From assembly GCA_028291405.1 (NCBI GenBank), contig JAQGID010000016.1:1-41152 (forward strand): a stretch of 41,152 nucleotides of DNA, read 5' to 3'. The notes beneath the pieces are model-generated. The model was given only the letters and a program-made list of their open reading frames with translations, had not been told where the DNA came from and ran no database searches. A program made the position numbers and the translations under genes. This document shows positions 39,628 to 41,152 of the stretch, one piece after another; positions within the stretch are counted from its first letter, which is position 1; the number at the start of each line of letters is the position of its first letter. This stretch comes from Rhodospirillales bacterium (GTDB lineage Bacteria > Pseudomonadota > Alphaproteobacteria > ATCC43930 > CGMCC-115725).

Positions 39628-41152
39628 TACCGACCTCCCAGCGTGATGAGCAGCTCGCCGGTCGGCGCCACGACCATCGAATCCTGCGGAAAGATCACCG
39701 TCGTCGAGCCGTACTCGCTGATCAGCGCCGGCCCGGGGATCTTGGCGCCCGGCGGCAGGGCGTCGCGGGCGTAGACCGGGCAATCGACCGCGCCGTCCTG
39801 ATCGTCGAAATAGACTTGCCGGCGCTCGCGCGGCGCGATGTCGCTGCTGGTCGGCAGCGCCGGCAACGCAAGCTTGGGGCGGCGGCCGAGTGCGACCAGC
39901 CGGACGTTGATGATCTCGAGCGGCTCGTCCTTGGCGTGATGCGCATAGCGCTGCTCGTGCAGCGCGTTGAAGGCGCTGCGAATGCCGTCGCGATCGGCAG
40001 CGGCGAGCTGCTCGAGGCTGACCGGCACCGGCAGGGTGAACTCCTGCCCGACGTAGCGCAGATCGAACAGGACCTGGTGCACGACCTCCTTGCCCGACGA
40101 GAGCAGGCGCTCGGATTCGACCACCATCTCCTCGTGGATCCGCTGCAGCGCGGCAAAATCGGCGCTCGTCAGCTCGGCGTAGAACGTCCGGGTGAGATCG
40201 TGTCGCTCGTCCGCCATCAGCATGCCGACGGCCGAGAAATGCGACGGGAAGACCGGAATGATGACCAGCGGGATATGCAGCTCGCGGGCGATCGCGACGG
40301 CATGCGGCGGCCCCGCGCCGCCCGAGGCCACCATGACGAAATCGCGCGGGTCGTAGCCCTTCTCGACCGAGACCTCGCGCACCGCCAGCGACATCTTGGC
40401 GATCGCGATCTGGATGACGTCGCGCGCCGCCTGGTGCACGGTCATGCCGAGCGGACCGGCGATGCGCTGCTCCATTCCCTTGGCGGCGGCGGCGCGATCG
40501 AGCCGCATCTCGCCCCCGAGAAAATCGTCGGTGCCGATGCGGCCGAGGATGACGTTGGCATCGGTGATCGACGGCTCGCTGCCGCCGCGCGAATAGGCGA
40601 TCGGCCCGGGATCGGCGCCGGCGCTCTGCGGCCCGACCTTGAGGGCGCCGACCTCGTCGATCCAGGCGATGCTGCCGCCGCCGGCGCCGACCTCGACGAC
40701 GTCGACGACCGGCACCATCACCGGATGGCCGTTGGCATAGCCGCCGACGAAATAACCCTCCGCCATGCTCGGCTCGCCGCCTTGCACCAGGCTCGCCTTC
40801 GCCGTCGTGCCGCCCATGTCGAAGGAGACGACGTTATCGTAGCCGAGGGCGCGGCCGACCTCCGCCGAGGCGATGATGCCGCCGACCGGCCCCGATTCCA
40901 TCATCATGACGGGGCGCTTGATCGCCGCCTCTGGCGGCATGACGCCGCCGTTCGATTGCATGATCGCGAGCTCGCCGTCGAAGCCGATCTCGCGCAGCCG
41001 CGACTGCAGGCTGCGGACGTAGCCGCCGACCTTGGGGCCGATATAAGAGTTCACGACCGTCGTCGAGGTGCGCTCGTACTCGCGATACTCGCGCAGGATC
41101 TCGTGGCTGAGCGAGACATAGGCGCCCGGCAGGGCGGCCTCGACGATCTTTC
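39627..41152 (-). CDS. hyuA: Hydantoinase A / oxoprolinase A-type subunit (N-terminus outside window)
   Basis: About 508 C-terminal residues of the ATP-binding subunit; the gene runs off the right edge, and the ATG at 41054 is internal because the frame stays coding up to 41152 (REYREYERTSTTVVNSYIGP). The actin-like ATPase site is seen in VVSFDMGGTTAKASLVQGG, with the acidic DxGGT loop, and VGAGGGSIAWID, GADPGPIAYSRGG, TDANVILGRIG and VASGGAGPPHAVAIARELHI are standard HyuA landmarks. It pairs with HyuB by one-base overlap. Family members phosphorylate a carbonyl or carboxylate intermediate before ring opening or carboxylation. Confidence 0.94.
   Translation of the reverse strand, partial: KIVEAALPGAYVSLSHEILREYREYERTSTTVVNSYIGPKVGGYVRSLQSRLREIGFDGELAIMQSNGGVMPPEAAIKRPVMMMESGPVGGIIASAEVGRALGYDNVVSFDMGGTTAKASLVQGGEPSMAEGYFVGGYANGHPVMVPVVDVVEVGAGGGSIAWIDEVGALKVGPQSAGADPGPIAYSRGGSEPSITDANVILGRIGTDDFLGGEMRLDRAAAAKGMEQRIAGPLGMTVHQAARDVIQIAIAKMSLAVREVSVEKGYDPRDFVMVASGGAGPPHAVAIARELHIPLVIIPVFPSHFSAVGMLMADERHDLTRTFYAELTSADFAALQRIHEEMVVESERLLSSGKEVVHQVLFDLRYVGQEFTLPVPVSLEQLAAADRDGIRSAFNALHEQRYAHHAKDEPLEIINVRLVALGRRPKLALPALPTSSDIAPRERRQVYFDDQDGAVDCPVYARDALPPGAKIPGPALISEYGSTTVIFPQDSMVVAPTGELLITLGGR

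Noticed and set aside
36913-39774. 953-codon open frame on the plus strand across hyuB and the binding protein
   Set aside because: It spans two real genes and their intergenic repeat on the other strand; low-complexity composition typical of high-GC antisense frames.

Overview
The window is GC-rich chromosomal DNA from an alphaproteobacterium. Supporting this are an F0-only ATP synthase operon (atpI-atpB-atpE-atpF'-atpF, with both b' and b subunits and no F1 genes), a DUF1244 protein, an HpnP-like radical SAM enzyme, and many GTG starts with GGAGG ribosome sites. The genus cannot be fixed from the sequence; Hyphomicrobiales or a relative such as Reyranella would fit. No tRNA, rRNA, CRISPR array, transposase, integrase or prophage gene was seen.

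Layout. 1-3154: tail of smc, an SDR-fold protein without its catalytic residues, a small secreted repeat protein divergent from a TetR regulator with three shared operator-like palindromes between them, and a ferredoxin/metallo-beta-lactamase fusion. 3254-5771: the F0 operon behind a good sigma-70 promoter, closed by a 19-bp perfect hairpin. 5887-11787 (minus): a probable operon of ABC ATPase, permease and binding protein, isochorismatase-family amidase, N-formylglutamate amidohydrolase, YbdK-type carboxylate-amine ligase and DUF1244. 12150-15744: MFS carrier, glycine-zipper lipoprotein, cupin and pyruvate kinase. 15829-20956 (minus): four genes dominated by Tat-type export signals (amidohydrolase, FAH-family protein, DUF1501, DUF1800). 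21083-24841: family 5 solute-binding protein, VOC protein, aldo/keto reductase and DUF1194 protein. 24870-28009: HpnP-like B12/radical SAM enzyme, COG0701 permease and Rieske ferredoxin. 28222-31191: a 989-residue GH16 glycanase with RTX repeats and a 690-bp internal duplication. 31196-41152 (minus): an eight-gene catabolic cluster (HyuA, HyuB, binding protein, dihydroxyphthalate decarboxylase-like protein, two M24-fold proteins, MmgE/PrpD, isocitrate lyase/PEP mutase family) running off the right edge.

How the genes may work together. The best candidates for something undescribed are: (a) the right-hand cluster, which joins an ATP-dependent hydantoinase/oxoprolinase/carboxylase pair to two creatinase-fold proteins lacking canonical metal ligands and to a PrpD-like/PrpB-like pair overlapping by 4 bp, suggesting import, ring opening or carboxylation, processing and C-C cleavage of an unknown acid; (b) the Tat cluster, where an FAH-family enzyme normally found in the cytoplasm carries an export signal; and (c) the TetR / repeat-peptide pair. 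All substrate assignments are inference. Several long antisense reading frames are high-GC shadows and were left out.
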